Below, in pieces: positions 47,230 to 62,739 of a stretch of 64,000 nucleotides of DNA (within the stretch, counting starts at the first letter, position 1; every line of letters starts with the position of its first letter). The notes below the pieces were generated by a model. The model was given only the letters and a program-made list of their open reading frames with translations. It made no database searches and had not been told where the DNA came from. Source of the stretch: Janibacter sp. DB-40 (lineage in GTDB: Bacteria; Actinomycetota; Actinomycetes; Actinomycetales; Dermatophilaceae); contig NZ_CP120360.1 of the NCBI RefSeq assembly GCF_029510815.1, positions 1,798,001-1,862,000 on the forward strand, written 5' to 3'. The position numbers were made by a program, and so were the translations under genes.

Positions 47230-47312
47230 TGCCGGGGGCGGGACTCGAACCCGCACGCCCTTGCGGGCAGAGCATTTTGAGTGCTCCGTGTCTGCCATTC
47301 CACCACCCCGGC
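47230..47312 (-). tRNA. tRNA-Leu (CAA anticodon)
   Basis: On the minus strand the acceptor GCCGGGG (5' end 47312) pairs with CCCCGGC before discriminator A (47230). The D-arm follows, then an anticodon loop around CTCAAAA with anticodon CAA. The variable arm is long, as in leucine tRNAs, and the T-arm contains GGGTTCGAGTCCC. CCA is not encoded. It reads the rare TTG codon in this high-GC genome, where TTG is also used as a start for terC and the flippase. Confidence 0.95.
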
Positions 47313-47357
47313 CGGAGTGCGCCGCCAGCATACCGACCCGACGCGGCGGTACTGGTG

Positions 47358-48842
47358 TCAGCCCATGCCACCGGGCAGTGCACCCTCCACGGAGGTGGCC
47401 TCCTCCTCGTAGGCGACCGCGGTCTTGTTCCGCGCGTCGCCGATGCGGTGCACCCGCAGGGCATTGGTCGAGCCGGGCACGCCGGGGGGCGATCCGGCGA
47501 CGATGACGACGAGGTCGCCCTCGTCGCACCAGCCCAGACCGAGGAGGTGCTCGTCGACCTGGAGGGCGTACTGGTCGGTGTGCGTCACCGGCGTGGTGAG
47601 GAAGGTCTGGATCCCCCAGACCAGGGACAGCTGGGACCGGGTGTCCTGCACCGGCGAGAAGGCGAGCATCGGCAGGCCGGAGCGCACCTGGGCGAGACGA
47701 CGGGCACTCCCGCCGAGCTGGGTGAAGGCGATGAGGTACTTCACCCCGAGGGCCTGCCCCACCTCCGCCGCCGCAGCCGTGACGACACCACCCTGGGAGA
47801 TGGGCGGGGCCATCAGGTCACGCATGCGGCCGTGCCCCTCCTCCTCGGTGGCGGCGATGATCCGGGACATCGTCCGGACCACCTCGACGGGGAACTTGCC
47901 GACGGCCGTCTCCCCCGACAGCATCAGCGCGTCGGCGCCGTCGAGGACGGCATTGGCCGCGTCCGAGGCCTCGGCCCGGGTCGGGCGGGAGTTGTCGATC
48001 ATCGACTCCAGCACCTGCGTGGCCACGATCACCGGCTTGGCCCGCTGGCGGCACAGCTCGACGGCCCGCTTCTGGACGAGCGGCACCTGCTCGAGGGGCA
48101 TCTCCACACCGAGGTCGCCGCGGGCGACCATGATGCCGTCGAAGGCATCGATGATCTCCTCGAGGGCCTCCACGGCCTGGGGCTTCTCGATCTTGGCGAT
48201 GACCGGCAGCCGCACCCCGACCTCGTCCATGATCTCGTGCACGCGGTCGATGTCCCGCGGCGAGCGCACGAAGCTGAGGGCGATGTAGTCGGCGCGCAGG
48301 CCCAGCGCCCAGCGCAGGTCCTGCTCGTCCTTCTCGGACAGGGCGGGTGCGCTGACGGCGGCGCCGGGGAGGTTGATGCCCTTGTTGTCCGAGAGCGGTC
48401 CGCCGTACACGACGACGCAGCGCACGTCGGTCGCGTCGACCTCCTCGACGGTCAGCATGATCTTGCCGTCGTCGACGAGGATCCGGTCGCCGACGCTGAC
48501 GTCGTCGGCCAGGCCCGAGTGGGTCGTGCCGACGACCTCCTGGTCACCCTCGACGTCACGGGTGGTGATCGTGAAGTGGTCCCCCTCGTCGAGCCGGATC
48601 GGCCCGTCGGCGAACCTGCCGATGCGGATCTTGGGGCCCTGCAGGTCGACGAGCACTCCGACGGCGCGACCGACGGCGTCACTCGCGGCGCGCACGCTGC
48701 GGTAGTTGGCCTCGTGGACGGGGTAGTCACCGTGGGAGAGGTTGAACCGCGCCACGTCGACGCCGGCAGCCACGAGCTCGTGGATGCTCTCGGGGGTGGA
48801 GGTCGAAGGGCCGAGGGTGGAGACGATCTTGGCGCGTCGCAT
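47358..48842 (-). CDS. pyk: Pyruvate kinase
   Basis: 494-residue glycolytic enzyme converting phosphoenolpyruvate and ADP to pyruvate and ATP. Motifs include [24 protein letters not shown], the catalytic Lys/Mg region [29 protein letters not shown] and [10 protein letters not shown], with the usual C-terminal regulatory domain. ATG 48842 is six bases after TAGGGT (48854-48849), so a leaderless start is likely. It is followed on the same strand by tRNA-Leu and pdtaR, and a hairpin separates it from gltD. Confidence 0.97.
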   Translation of the reverse strand: MRRAKIVSTLGPSTSTPESIHELVAAGVDVARFNLSHGDYPVHEANYRSVRAASDAVGRAVGVLVDLQGPKIRIGRFADGPIRLDEGDHFTITTRDVEGDQEVVGTTHSGLADDVSVGDRILVDDGKIMLTVEEVDATDVRCVVVYGGPLSDNKGINLPGAAVSAPALSEKDEQDLRWALGLRADYIALSFVRSPRDIDRVHEIMDEVGVRLPVIAKIEKPQAVEALEEIIDAFDGIMVARGDLGVEMPLEQVPLVQKRAVELCRQRAKPVIVATQVLESMIDNSRPTRAEASDAANAVLDGADALMLSGETAVGKFPVEVVRTMSRIIAATEEEGHGRMRDLMAPPISQGGVVTAAAAEVGQALGVKYLIAFTQLGGSARRLAQVRSGLPMLAFSPVQDTRSQLSLVWGIQTFLTTPVTHTDQYALQVDEHLLGLGWCDEGDLVVIVAGSPPGVPGSTNALRVHRIGDARNKTAVAYEEEATSVEGALPGGMG

Positions 48843-48880
48843 GTCTCCACCCTATGTCGACGCCGGGCAACCCGTGGATG

Positions 48881-48918
48881 GACGAAGGGGGCGCGCCCGG
48901 CGGCGCACCCCCTTCGTC
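48881..48918. terminator. Hairpin terminator after gltD, 17-bp stem
   Basis: GACGAAGGGGGCGCGCC (48881-48897) and GGCGCACCCCCTTCGTC (48902-48918) pair with a single G/A mismatch around a four-base loop. It lies between gltD and the pyk promoter. Both arms contain the recurrent 9-mer. Confidence 0.75.
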
Positions 48919-48929
48919 CCGGGACCGGG

Positions 48930-54936
<6,007 letters not shown>

Positions 54937-55105
54937 GTCGGGTCACCGTCCTCGGGTGAAGTCGGGGCGGGCAGGCTCCGTCGCTCTGGAACGAGGGTGC
55001 GGATGCCTGCTGATGGGATCCGCAGACAGCAGTGGCCGCGGTGCGGAGAAGAGTACCAGCGTCTTGTCTTGCTCTTTGAGAGGGAGAATCCCACCTAGTG
55101 AGATT
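54937..55105 (-). promoter_or_regulatory. gltB upstream region with AT-rich palindrome
   Basis: A locally AT-richer stretch (about 55060-55110) sits between lgt and gltB. It contains GTGAGATTTCAC (55098-55109), palindromic in ten of twelve bases, just beyond a weaker GAGAATCCCAC. The site overlaps the lgt stop codon. It may bind a nitrogen- or cAMP-type regulator, but it does not match a GlnR or AmtR site that I recognise. No confident -35/-10 pair was found. Confidence 0.35.
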
Positions 55106-55942
55106 TCACACGCGAGGGCGCTCACGCTTCCCGAAAATCCGGAACATCGCCACCCCGAGCGTGAAGACGATCACACTGACCCAGATATTCACACGGAGTC
55201 CGAGGATGGTGTTCGCCTCGTCGGTGCGCATCATCTCGATGAAGAGCCGACCTGCGGGGTACCCGGCGACGTAGAGGGCGAAGACCTGCCCGCGAGCGAG
55301 GACGGCACGACGGTCGACGACGAGCAGGACGATCGCCAGCGCGAAGAGGAAGAGCGACTCGTAGAGGAAGGTCGGATGGAAGGTGCCGAGCACGATCGGG
55401 TCCCCCGCGGCGTCGACCACCGCTCGACCCGCGGCCGCGTCGAAACGGTGGACCTCCAGGCCCCACGGCAGGTCGGTCGGCTCGCCGTAGATCTCGTTGT
55501 TGAACCAGTTGCCCCAGCGGCCGATCCCCTGGGCGATGAGCACGCCCGGAGCGACGGCGTCGGTGAAGTCGAGGAAGCGGACGCCGGTCGAGCGCAGCCC
55601 GATCCAGGCGCCGACGGCGCCGAGGGCGACCGCGCCCCAGATGCCGAGCCCGCCCTGCCAGATCTTCAGCGCGTCGAGCGGGGTGCCGCCCTCCCCGAAG
55701 TACGGCTGGGGCGTGGTGATGACGTGGTAGAGCCGACCACCGATGATGCCGAAGGGGACGGCCCACACGGCCACGTCGAGAACGACCCCCTGCTCCGCAC
55801 CGCGGTCGCGCAGGCGCCGGTCCCCCATCCAGATCGCCACCGCGATTCCGGCGAGGATGCACAGGGCGTACGCGTGGATGGTCAGCGGGCCGAGCTCGAG
55901 CGCGGCCGTGGTGGGCGAAGGGAGCGCACCCGGCCGCGTCAC
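55106..55942 (-). CDS. lgt: Phosphatidylglycerol-prolipoprotein diacylglyceryl transferase
   Basis: 278-residue integral membrane enzyme that adds diacylglycerol to the lipobox Cys of prelipoproteins. About seven membrane segments are visible. The Lgt signature is GIGRWGNWFNNEIYGEPTDLPWGLEV, with an upstream GIIGGRLYHVITTPQPYF and a late PAGRLFIEMMRTDE. GTG 55942 overlaps the stop of the DsbA-like gene by four bases. It ends the coupled trp-redox-lgt chain. Confidence 0.96.
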   Translation of the reverse strand: MTRPGALPSPTTAALELGPLTIHAYALCILAGIAVAIWMGDRRLRDRGAEQGVVLDVAVWAVPFGIIGGRLYHVITTPQPYFGEGGTPLDALKIWQGGLGIWGAVALGAVGAWIGLRSTGVRFLDFTDAVAPGVLIAQGIGRWGNWFNNEIYGEPTDLPWGLEVHRFDAAAGRAVVDAAGDPIVLGTFHPTFLYESLFLFALAIVLLVVDRRAVLARGQVFALYVAGYPAGRLFIEMMRTDEANTILGLRVNIWVSVIVFTLGVAMFRIFGKRERPRV

Positions 55943-56727
55943 TGGGTCGCCACCATGCCCTCGGGCACGTCGCCGCTGGTGAGGACCTCCCTGAGGGTCT
56001 CGGTGTCGACCTCACCGCTCTGCTGGTCGATCACGCTGCCCCAGTTGAACTGCGTCCCGTCGACCACGACGGTCGGTGTCGCCCGGATGCCCTCCTCGGT
56101 GGTCGCGTCGTCGACACTCTGGACGTAGTCCACGTAGGTCCCGTCGTCGGTGCACTGCTGCCACTCGTCGAGGGCCTCTCCGCTGAGCCCGGCCTGCTCG
56201 GCGGCCTGCGTGTAGGTCTCCTCCGCGAAGCCGCTGCGGTCCTCGCTCTGGGGCTGCAGTGCGAAGAGTGCCTCGTGGTACTCGGTCCACGCGCCCTGGT
56301 CCAGGGCGCACACGGCACTCGAGCCCGCGACGGCCGACGACTCGCCACCCGTCATGCTGTCGATGACCGTCTTGAGGTGGATGCGCAGCCGGATCCTGCC
56401 GTCCTGGGCCAGCTCGGTCACGGTCCCACCGAGGTACTCCTCGTAGACCTTGCACGCCGGGCAGCGGAAGTCCTCGTAGACGTCGACGACAGGGGCGTCC
56501 TCCGGTGGGTTCGCGTCGGCGTAGGGCTCGAGGGGCTCACCCGCGGCGACACCCTGCGGCAGCTCGCTCACACCACCGCCGTCGCGGACGGCGCCCACGA
56601 CGACGGCGCCGACGACGAGGACGATCGCCACGATGACGACGACGCCGCCGATGATCACGGCACTGGCACCCCTGCCCGTGCTCCCGGCGGCGGCCTGCGC
56701 CTTGGCCTTGCGGTCCTGGTTGCTCAC
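55939..56727 (-). CDS. Membrane-anchored DsbA-like thioredoxin-fold oxidoreductase
   Basis: 262 residues. A short basic N-terminus and one membrane segment (about 22-46) place the thioredoxin domain outside the cell membrane. The active site is FRCPACK (about residue 95; CPAC) and the cis-Pro loop is IRATPTVVVDG. Two more Cys, in AVCALDQG and QQCTDDG, may form a second disulfide. GTG 56727 is preceded by AAGGAG. It overlaps MauE/DoxX upstream and lgt downstream by four bases each. It likely makes disulfides in exported proteins with the MauE-like protein as redox partner. Confidence 0.9.
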   Translation of the reverse strand: MSNQDRKAKAQAAAGSTGRGASAVIIGGVVVIVAIVLVVGAVVVGAVRDGGGVSELPQGVAAGEPLEPYADANPPEDAPVVDVYEDFRCPACKVYEEYLGGTVTELAQDGRIRLRIHLKTVIDSMTGGESSAVAGSSAVCALDQGAWTEYHEALFALQPQSEDRSGFAEETYTQAAEQAGLSGEALDEWQQCTDDGTYVDYVQSVDDATTEEGIRATPTVVVDGTQFNWGSVIDQQSGEVDTETLREVLTSGDVPEGMVATQ

Positions 56728-57206
56728 GTGCGCTCCTTCGCGTCCCCGAAGAGGAATCGGTCGAGACTGTAGGCGGTGCGGGCTCGGACGAGCAGCCACA
56801 CACCGCAGAGGGCGAGACCGAGGTCGCGGGCGATCTCCTGCCCGTACTTCGTCTCGCTGGCGTCCACCTGGCCACCGCCGCCAAAGCAACCGCAGTCGAT
56901 GGTCAGGCCACGGACCCAGGCCTGGGTGATGCCGATGACGAAGGCCGCCATGAGCAGCGCCCCCAGGAGGGCACTGGTCCGGGTGAAGAGGCCGAGGACG
57001 AGGAGCAGCCCGATGACGACCTCGACCCAGGGCAGCGCGTACCCGATGTACTCGGCCACCTCGAACGGCATGACGTCGTATCCCTGCACCGCGCGGGCGG
57101 ACCCGAGGGGGTTGCCGACCTTCAGTGCACCGGCGACGAGGAGGACGCCGCCGAGGAGGAGTCGGACCACCAGCCCCACGAGGTCCAGGACGTGCGCTCG
57201 GGTCAT
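56724..57206 (-). CDS. MauE/DoxX-family membrane redox protein
   Basis: 160 residues with four membrane segments. The motif TIDCGCFGGGG (about 108-118) contains a closely spaced Cys pair, as in MauE-like proteins proposed to keep DsbA-type thioredoxins in the right redox state. It overlaps trpA by four bases (ATGA) and the DsbA-like gene by four bases (GTGA), so the redox pair is made together. A role in electron transfer to quinones is possible, but the sequence does not show it. Confidence 0.85.
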   Translation of the reverse strand: MTRAHVLDLVGLVVRLLLGGVLLVAGALKVGNPLGSARAVQGYDVMPFEVAEYIGYALPWVEVVIGLLLVLGLFTRTSALLGALLMAAFVIGITQAWVRGLTIDCGCFGGGGQVDASETKYGQEIARDLGLALCGVWLLVRARTAYSLDRFLFGDAKERT

Positions 57207-58009
57207 ACCCGTCCCCGCACGCCTTCCGCCAGCTCTCGGGTGAGGTCGCGCAGAGCGGCCAGCCCCTCCTCGGGCTCGCGGTCGAGCATGGTGCTCACGA
57301 GGGCGGACCCGACGATGACCCCGTCGGCGAAGGCGGCCACCTCCGCGGCCTGGGCGCCGGTGCTGACCCCGAGGCCGACGCACAGCGGCAGGTCCGTGGT
57401 CGAGCGCACGCGCGCGACGAGCTCGGCCGCCGTCCCCCCGACGCTGCCCCGGGCGCCGGTGACGCCCATCGTGGAGGCGGTGTAGACGAACCCGCTCGTG
57501 GCCTCGGTGACCACGGCGATGCGCTCGGTGGTCGAGCTCGGTGCGACGAGGAAGATGCGGTCGAGCCCGTGCCGCTCGCTGGCCGCGCGCCACTCCCCCG
57601 CCTCCTCCGGGATGAGGTCCGGGGTGATGATGCCCGCACCCCCGGCGGCCGCGAGGTCGGCGGCATAGCGGTCGACCCCCCGACGCAGCACGAGGTTCCA
57701 GTAGGACATGACCACCGGCACGGCTCCGGCCTCCCGGGCCGCCGAGACGGCCCGGAAGACGTCGTCGACGTGGACCCCCTTCGCCAGGGCCTCGGTGGCG
57801 GCACGCTGGATGACGGGACCGTCCATGACGGGGTCGCTGTAGGGCATGCCGACCTCGATGATGTCGGCGCCGGCCTCGGCCAGGGTGCGCACCGCGTCGA
57901 TCGACCCCTCGACGCTCGGGTAGCCCACCGGCAGATAGCCGATGAGGGCGGCTCGGCCCTCCTCCCGGCACCGGGTGAAGACGTCGGCCAGACCTGCGGG
58001 CGCGCTCAT
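57203..58009 (-). CDS. trpA: Tryptophan synthase alpha subunit
   Basis: 268-residue TIM barrel that splits indole-3-glycerol phosphate to indole, which tunnels to TrpB. Motifs: [16 protein letters not shown], the catalytic Glu in [21 protein letters not shown] and the Asp in [12 protein letters not shown], then [12 protein letters not shown] and the phosphate loop [17 protein letters not shown] 58009 overlaps trpB by four bases. Confidence 0.96.
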   Translation of the reverse strand: MSAPAGLADVFTRCREEGRAALIGYLPVGYPSVEGSIDAVRTLAEAGADIIEVGMPYSDPVMDGPVIQRAATEALAKGVHVDDVFRAVSAAREAGAVPVVMSYWNLVLRRGVDRYAADLAAAGGAGIITPDLIPEEAGEWRAASERHGLDRIFLVAPSSTTERIAVVTEATSGFVYTASTMGVTGARGSVGGTAAELVARVRSTTDLPLCVGLGVSTGAQAAEVAAFADGVIVGSALVSTMLDREPEEGLAALRDLTRELAEGVRGRV

Positions 58010-59256
58010 GCCTCCCCTCCTGCGTCGCCGTCGACGAGACCGAACCACTCGGCGACGGTGTGCATGTCCTTGTCCCCACGGCCGGAGAGGTTGACGAGCA
58101 GCAGGGCGTCGGGACCGAGCTCGCGGCCGACCTCCAGCGTCGCCGACAGGGCGTGCGCCGACTCGAGCGCCGGGATGATGCCCTCGGTGCGACAGAGCAG
58201 CTCGAAGGCGTGCATCACCTGCTCGTCCGTGGCATGGCGGTACTCCGCCCGGCCGGAGTCGCGCAGGTAGGAGTGCTCCGGACCGACGCTGGGGTAGTCC
58301 AGACCGGCGGAGACCGAGTGCGTCTCCAGGGTCTGCCCCTCCTCGTCCTGCATGAGGTAGCTCATCGCCCCGTGGAGCACGCCGGGCTCGGCGGTCGCGA
58401 AGCGCGCAGCGTGCCGGCGGGACTCGATGCCCTCGCCGCCGGCCTCGACCCCGATGAGGCGCACCGCCTCGTCGCTGACGAAGCGGTGGAAGATGCCCAT
58501 GGCGTTGGACCCACCGCCGACGCACGCGATGACGGCGTCCGGGAGACGCCCGGCCAGCTCGAGGACCTGCTCACGGGCCTCCTCGCCGATGATCTTGTGG
58601 AAGTCACGGACCATCTCCGGGAAGGGGTGGGGCCCGGTGACCGTACCCAAGACGTAGTGGGTGTGCTCGACATTGGTCACCCAGTCGCGCATGGCCTCGT
58701 TGATCGCGTCCTTGAGCGTCGCCCTGCCGTGCTCGACCGGCACGACGGTGGCCCCGAGGACACGCATGCGGGCGACGTTGAGCGCCTGGCGCTCGGTGTC
58801 GACACGACCCATGTAGACCGTGCACTCCAGACCCATCAGCGCCGCGGCCGTCGCGGTCGCGACACCGTGCTGACCGGCACCCGTCTCGGCGATGACCCGC
58901 CGCTTGCCCATGCGCCTGGTCAGCAGGGCCTGGCCGAGGACGTTGTTGATCTTGTGGCTGCCGGTGTGGTTGAGGTCCTCGCGCTTGAGGATGACCCGTG
59001 CACCCCCGGCGTGCTCCGCGAACCGGGGCACCTCGGTGATGATGCTCGGTCGGCCGGTGTACGTGCGGTGCAGCCGGGCGAGCTCGTCGACGAAGTCGGG
59101 ATCGACCATGGCCTTCCGGCGCGCCTCGTCCAGCTCCTCGAGTGCCGGGATGAGTGCCTCCGGCACGTAGCGGCCCCCGAAGGCACCGAAGCGCCCCGGC
59201 ACCTCCTGCGCGCTCGGCCCCGGGCCGTCGGTGGTGGGCTGCTGCTCGTCGGTCAT
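58006..59256 (-). CDS. trpB: Tryptophan synthase beta subunit
   Basis: 416-residue PLP enzyme joining indole and serine. The PLP Lys lies in [16 protein letters not shown] (about residue 107), the phosphate-binding loop is [14 protein letters not shown] (about 245), and [24 protein letters not shown] and HALSATLE are present. The first 15-20 residues are a nonconserved extension. It overlaps trpC and trpA by four bases each and is made in step with them. Confidence 0.97.
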   Translation of the reverse strand: MTDEQQPTTDGPGPSAQEVPGRFGAFGGRYVPEALIPALEELDEARRKAMVDPDFVDELARLHRTYTGRPSIITEVPRFAEHAGGARVILKREDLNHTGSHKINNVLGQALLTRRMGKRRVIAETGAGQHGVATATAAALMGLECTVYMGRVDTERQALNVARMRVLGATVVPVEHGRATLKDAINEAMRDWVTNVEHTHYVLGTVTGPHPFPEMVRDFHKIIGEEAREQVLELAGRLPDAVIACVGGGSNAMGIFHRFVSDEAVRLIGVEAGGEGIESRRHAARFATAEPGVLHGAMSYLMQDEEGQTLETHSVSAGLDYPSVGPEHSYLRDSGRAEYRHATDEQVMHAFELLCRTEGIIPALESAHALSATLEVGRELGPDALLLVNLSGRGDKDMHTVAEWFGLVDGDAGGEA

Positions 59257-60044
59257 CGCGTCGCTCCCGCATCGATCATGGCGCGCACCCCGGCCGCCGG
59301 GTCTCCCCCGATGACGAGTGCCTCGCCGACGAGGATGGCATCGGCTCCGGCGCGAGCGAAGAGCCGCGCCTCCTCGGGGCCCTGCACTCCGGACTCGGCG
59401 ACGCGCACGCACGACTCGGGGACGAGCGGCGCCAGTCGGGCGAAGGTGTCGGTGTCGACCTCGAGGGTCTTGAGGTTGCGGTTGTTGATCCCGATCACGG
59501 TGGCCCCGAGGTCGACCGCCCGAGTCGCCTCCGCCTCGTCGTGGACCTCGACCAGGCAGGTCATGCCGAGCCGCCCGGCCAGGGCCATCAACGAGGCCAG
59601 CTGCTCGTCGTCCAGGGCCGCGACGATGAGCAGGACGATGTCGGCGCCCCGGGCCCGGGCCTCCCAGATCTGGTACTCGCCGACCATGAAGTCCTTGCGC
59701 AGCACGGGTACGTCGACCGCCTCGCGGACAGCGGTGAGGTCGTCGAGGGAGCCGGAGAAACGACGCTCCTCGGTGAGCACGGAGATGGCGGCGGCACCGC
59801 CCTCGGTGTAGGCACGCGCGAGGGCTGCCGGGTCGGTGATCTGCGACAGGTCGCCCTTGCTCGGGCTCTTGCGCTTCACCTCGGCGATCACGCACAGCCC
59901 CGGGCGACGCAGCAGGGCTGCCGCGTCACGTGGCGCCGGCATGCCGTCGCACTGTCGCCGGAGCTGCTCGAGAGGGACTCGGGCCTCGCGCCCGGCCAGG
60001 TCCTCACGGACACCGTCGATGATCTGGTCGAGGACAGTGGGCAT
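59253..60044 (-). CDS. trpC: Indole-3-glycerol phosphate synthase
   Basis: 263-residue TIM barrel. Motifs: [16 protein letters not shown] (catalytic Glu and Lys), [34 protein letters not shown] (catalytic Lys), [15 protein letters not shown] and RVAESGV. It is a monofunctional TrpC with no fused TrpF, in keeping with actinobacteria that use PriA. ATG 60044 is six bases after TAGCCT (60056-60051), which overlaps the stop codon of the upstream gene, so an internal leaderless promoter for trpCBA is possible. Confidence 0.96.
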   Translation of the reverse strand: MPTVLDQIIDGVREDLAGREARVPLEQLRRQCDGMPAPRDAAALLRRPGLCVIAEVKRKSPSKGDLSQITDPAALARAYTEGGAAAISVLTEERRFSGSLDDLTAVREAVDVPVLRKDFMVGEYQIWEARARGADIVLLIVAALDDEQLASLMALAGRLGMTCLVEVHDEAEATRAVDLGATVIGINNRNLKTLEVDTDTFARLAPLVPESCVRVAESGVQGPEEARLFARAGADAILVGEALVIGGDPAAGVRAMIDAGATR

Positions 60045-60053
60045 GCCCCAAGG

Positions 60054-60641
60054 CTAGTCGACGCTCGGGTCGTCCCCGCGCGTGACCCGGTCCCAGTCGG
60101 AGTCGACGCGCTCGCCGCGTGCGCCGCCGACCTCCGTGGCGCCGTCACCGGTCGAGCGCTCGTACCGCCCGCCGAGTGCGCCCCACCGGCGACCGCCGGC
60201 GACGGTGCCGCCCGCCGCGACGAGGAGCAGCACCGCGCCGGCGACGGCGACCCACGGCCAGGCGTTGGCCGACCCGGTCGCCTCGAGGGTGCCCGTGGTG
60301 CCCGAGCCCTCGGCCGCGACGGTCCCGAGCACGTCGGGCGCGCTGAGCACGGCACGCACCGACAGGGCGATGACCCCGGCCCCGACCCCGACCATGGCGA
60401 GGACGCTGACCCACCGGGCGATCCGACCGGAGGTCGCCGCGGCGACGGCAGCCGCCATCGCGACCAGCGCCAGCCCGGCCAGCCCCGGAGCGGCGGCGGT
60501 CCCGACCGCCGTGGCCTGCGCGGGGCCGGCGATGCCGTCGACGGTCCCGGTGATCCAGACGGCCCGCCCGGCCGCCAGCATGATGATCCCGGCGGCGATC
60601 GCGAGCAGCACCACGACCGGCTTGCGCGTCAGCGTGCTCAT
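60054..60641 (-). CDS. Trp biosynthesis-associated membrane protein (TIGR02234 type)
   Basis: 195 residues with four membrane segments (near 8-28, 45-68, 75-98 and 125-147) and a charged cytoplasmic tail containing GGRRWGALGGRYERS and DSDWDRVTRGDDPSVD. This tail pattern is typical of the actinobacterial protein always encoded between trpE and trpC. Its role is unknown; transport or tethering of tryptophan enzymes has been speculated. ATG 60641 overlaps trpE by four bases. Confidence 0.88.
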   Translation of the reverse strand: MSTLTRKPVVVLLAIAAGIIMLAAGRAVWITGTVDGIAGPAQATAVGTAAAPGLAGLALVAMAAAVAAATSGRIARWVSVLAMVGVGAGVIALSVRAVLSAPDVLGTVAAEGSGTTGTLEATGSANAWPWVAVAGAVLLLVAAGGTVAGGRRWGALGGRYERSTGDGATEVGGARGERVDSDWDRVTRGDDPSVD

Positions 60642-62212
60642 CGGGTCGACCTGCGGACCGGACGCATCGCACGGGCACCGGCGACCGCCGCCAGGGCCGA
60701 GCCGGCCTTGTGCACCGTCTCCTCCTGCTCCAGCGCCGGGACGGAGTCCGCGACGATCCCGGCACCGGCCTGCACGTGCGCGACGCCGTCCTTGACCAGG
60801 GCGGTGCGGATGGCGATCGCCATGTCCATGTCACCGTGGAAGTCGAGGTAGCCGACGACTCCGCCGTAGACGCCCCGTCGACTGCGCTCGTACTTCTCGA
60901 TCAGCTGGAGCGCCCGGGGCTTCGGCGCCCCGGACAGGGTCCCGGCGGGGAAGGTGGCGACGAGGACGTCGAAGGCCCCCACCCCCTTCGCCATCTCGCC
61001 GACGAGGGTGGACTCGAGGTGGATCACGTGGCTGTAGCGGCGCAGGTTCATGAACTCGACGCAGTCGACGGTGCCCGCGGCGCACACCTTCTGCAGGTCG
61101 TTGCGACCCAGGTCGACGAGCATGACGTGCTCGGAGCGCTCCTTGGGGTCGCCGATGAGGTCCTCCTCGAGCTGGAGGTCCTGCTCGGGGGTCTTCCCAC
61201 GGGGGCGGGTCCCGGCGATCGGATGGGTGATCGCCCGTCGTCCGGTCACCTTCACCAGCGCCTCCGGCGATGAGCCGACGACGTCATAGGTGGACCCGTC
61301 CGGGTGCGGCAGCCGCACGAAGTACATGTACGGGCTCGGGTTGGAGCGCCGCAGCGCCCGGTAGACCTCGAGCCCGTCGACGGGGCACGGGGTGGAGAAG
61401 CGCTGCGAGAGGACCACCTGGAAGACCTCACCGGCCCGGATGTCCTCCTTGGCCTCCTCGACGATCTCCTCGAAGCGCTCGACGCTGACATCGCTCTCGA
61501 CCTCGGTGCGGGCACGCGCCGCCACCTCGTGGTCGACCGTCGCGACGGTGCTCTCCGCCGGCTCCGCGAGGCGCTCGGCCATCGCGTCGATGCGGGCGAC
61601 AGCGTCCTGCCAGGCCTCCTCGACGCGCTCGTCGGTGTCGTCGTAGTTGATCGCGTTGGCCACGAGCAGCAGCGAGCCGTCGCTGTGGTCGAGCACGGCC
61701 ACGTCCGTGGCCAGCACCAGACCGAGCTCCGGGACCCCGAGGACGTCGGGCAGCTTGCTGGGGACCTTCTCCCACCGGCGGACCGCGTCGTAGGAGACCG
61801 CGCCGACCATCCCGCTGGTGAAGGGGGGCAGGCCGTCGACGGGCTCGGTGGAGAGGGCCTCGAGGGTGGCGCGGAGGGCAGCGGTCGGGTCCCCGTCGGT
61901 CGGGACCCCGACGGGCGGCTCACCGATCCAGTGGGCCCGACCGTCCTGCTCGGTGAGCGTCGCGCGGCTCTGCGCACCGACGATCGACCAGCGGGACCAC
62001 ACCCCACCGTGCTCGGCCGACTCGAGCAGGAAGGTCCCCGGCGCGCCGCCACCGAGCTTGCGGTAGACGCCGACCGGTGTCTCGCCGTCGGCGATGAGGC
62101 GGCGCACGACCGGCACCACCCGTCGGTCACGGGCGAGGACGGTGAAGGCGTCGAGGTCGGGCCAGGTCCGGCCCGGGGCGAGGTCGGGGATCTCGGTGCG
62201 GGGCGCGCTCAC
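60638..62212 (-). CDS. trpE: Anthranilate synthase component I
   Basis: 524-residue chorismate-utilising enzyme. Motifs include the N-terminal [18 protein letters not shown] (region that binds tryptophan as feedback inhibitor), [50 protein letters not shown] and [18 protein letters not shown]. No TrpG domain is fused and no trpG is in the window, so the glutamine amidotransferase must be elsewhere. GTG 62212 overlaps hisI by four bases. Confidence 0.96.
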   Translation of the reverse strand: MSAPRTEIPDLAPGRTWPDLDAFTVLARDRRVVPVVRRLIADGETPVGVYRKLGGGAPGTFLLESAEHGGVWSRWSIVGAQSRATLTEQDGRAHWIGEPPVGVPTDGDPTAALRATLEALSTEPVDGLPPFTSGMVGAVSYDAVRRWEKVPSKLPDVLGVPELGLVLATDVAVLDHSDGSLLLVANAINYDDTDERVEEAWQDAVARIDAMAERLAEPAESTVATVDHEVAARARTEVESDVSVERFEEIVEEAKEDIRAGEVFQVVLSQRFSTPCPVDGLEVYRALRRSNPSPYMYFVRLPHPDGSTYDVVGSSPEALVKVTGRRAITHPIAGTRPRGKTPEQDLQLEEDLIGDPKERSEHVMLVDLGRNDLQKVCAAGTVDCVEFMNLRRYSHVIHLESTLVGEMAKGVGAFDVLVATFPAGTLSGAPKPRALQLIEKYERSRRGVYGGVVGYLDFHGDMDMAIAIRTALVKDGVAHVQAGAGIVADSVPALEQEETVHKAGSALAAVAGARAMRPVRRSTR

Positions 62213-62589
62213 GGCTGCTCCCCCGGGACCGCCCCGAGGTCGCCGGCGTCGAAGCAGGTGCGCCGGCCCGTGTGACAGGCAGCGCCGACCTGGTCGACGC
62301 GGACGAGGAGAGCGTCACCGTCGCAGTCGAGGGCGACCGACCGGACGTGCTGGGTGTGGCCCGAGGTGTCGCCCTTGCGCCAGTACTCCCGGCGGCTGCG
62401 GGACCAGAAGGTCACCCGGCCGGACGTCAGGGTGCGGTGCAGCGCCTCGTCGTCCATCCATCCGAGCATCAGCACCTCTCCGGTGTCGTGCTGCTGGATG
62501 ATGGCCGCGACGAGTCCGGCGGGGTCACGGGCCAGGCGCGCCGCGACCTCTGCGGGCAGGGGCGAGGGAGGGGTGGACACGCCTGCCAT
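62209..62589 (-). CDS. hisI: Phosphoribosyl-AMP cyclohydrolase
   Basis: 126-residue third-step enzyme of histidine synthesis. It is monofunctional (no HisE domain), as usual in actinobacteria. Motifs: [35 protein letters not shown], and the metal/active-site end [14 protein letters not shown] then [10 protein letters not shown] with its zinc Cys residues. Its stop overlaps the trpE start (GTGA), tying histidine and tryptophan genes together. ATG 62589 is used; GTG 12 bases later is an alternative. Confidence 0.95.
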   Translation of the reverse strand: MAGVSTPPSPLPAEVAARLARDPAGLVAAIIQQHDTGEVLMLGWMDDEALHRTLTSGRVTFWSRSRREYWRKGDTSGHTQHVRSVALDCDGDALLVRVDQVGAACHTGRRTCFDAGDLGAVPGEQP

Positions 62590-62739
62590 TCTGCACTCCG
62601 GCGCCGGCCGCCGCCGAGCCGCCCACGCGATGCTCGCCGGGTCTCGAATCGGCCACGGGCGCCGTGCCGGCGCCGGCCGCCCAGACGGCGGGGCTACCCT
62701 TCGACGTCATACGACCCGTCTCCCGACCCCGGAGTACCG
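62590..62739. promoter_or_regulatory. hisI / TIGR03085 divergent intergenic region
   Basis: Carries the upstream regions of hisI (minus) and the TIGR03085 gene (plus). On the plus strand TACCCT at 62695-62700 is a possible -10 box with a leader of about 35 bases, and GGAG at 62731 precedes ATG 62740. No tryptophan or histidine leader peptide, T-box or attenuator hairpin was found. Confidence 0.3.

Noticed and set aside
62590..62739. Tryptophan or histidine attenuator or T-box before the his-trp chain
   Set aside because: No Trp- or His-rich leader peptide, T-box sequence or terminator/antiterminator pair could be found.
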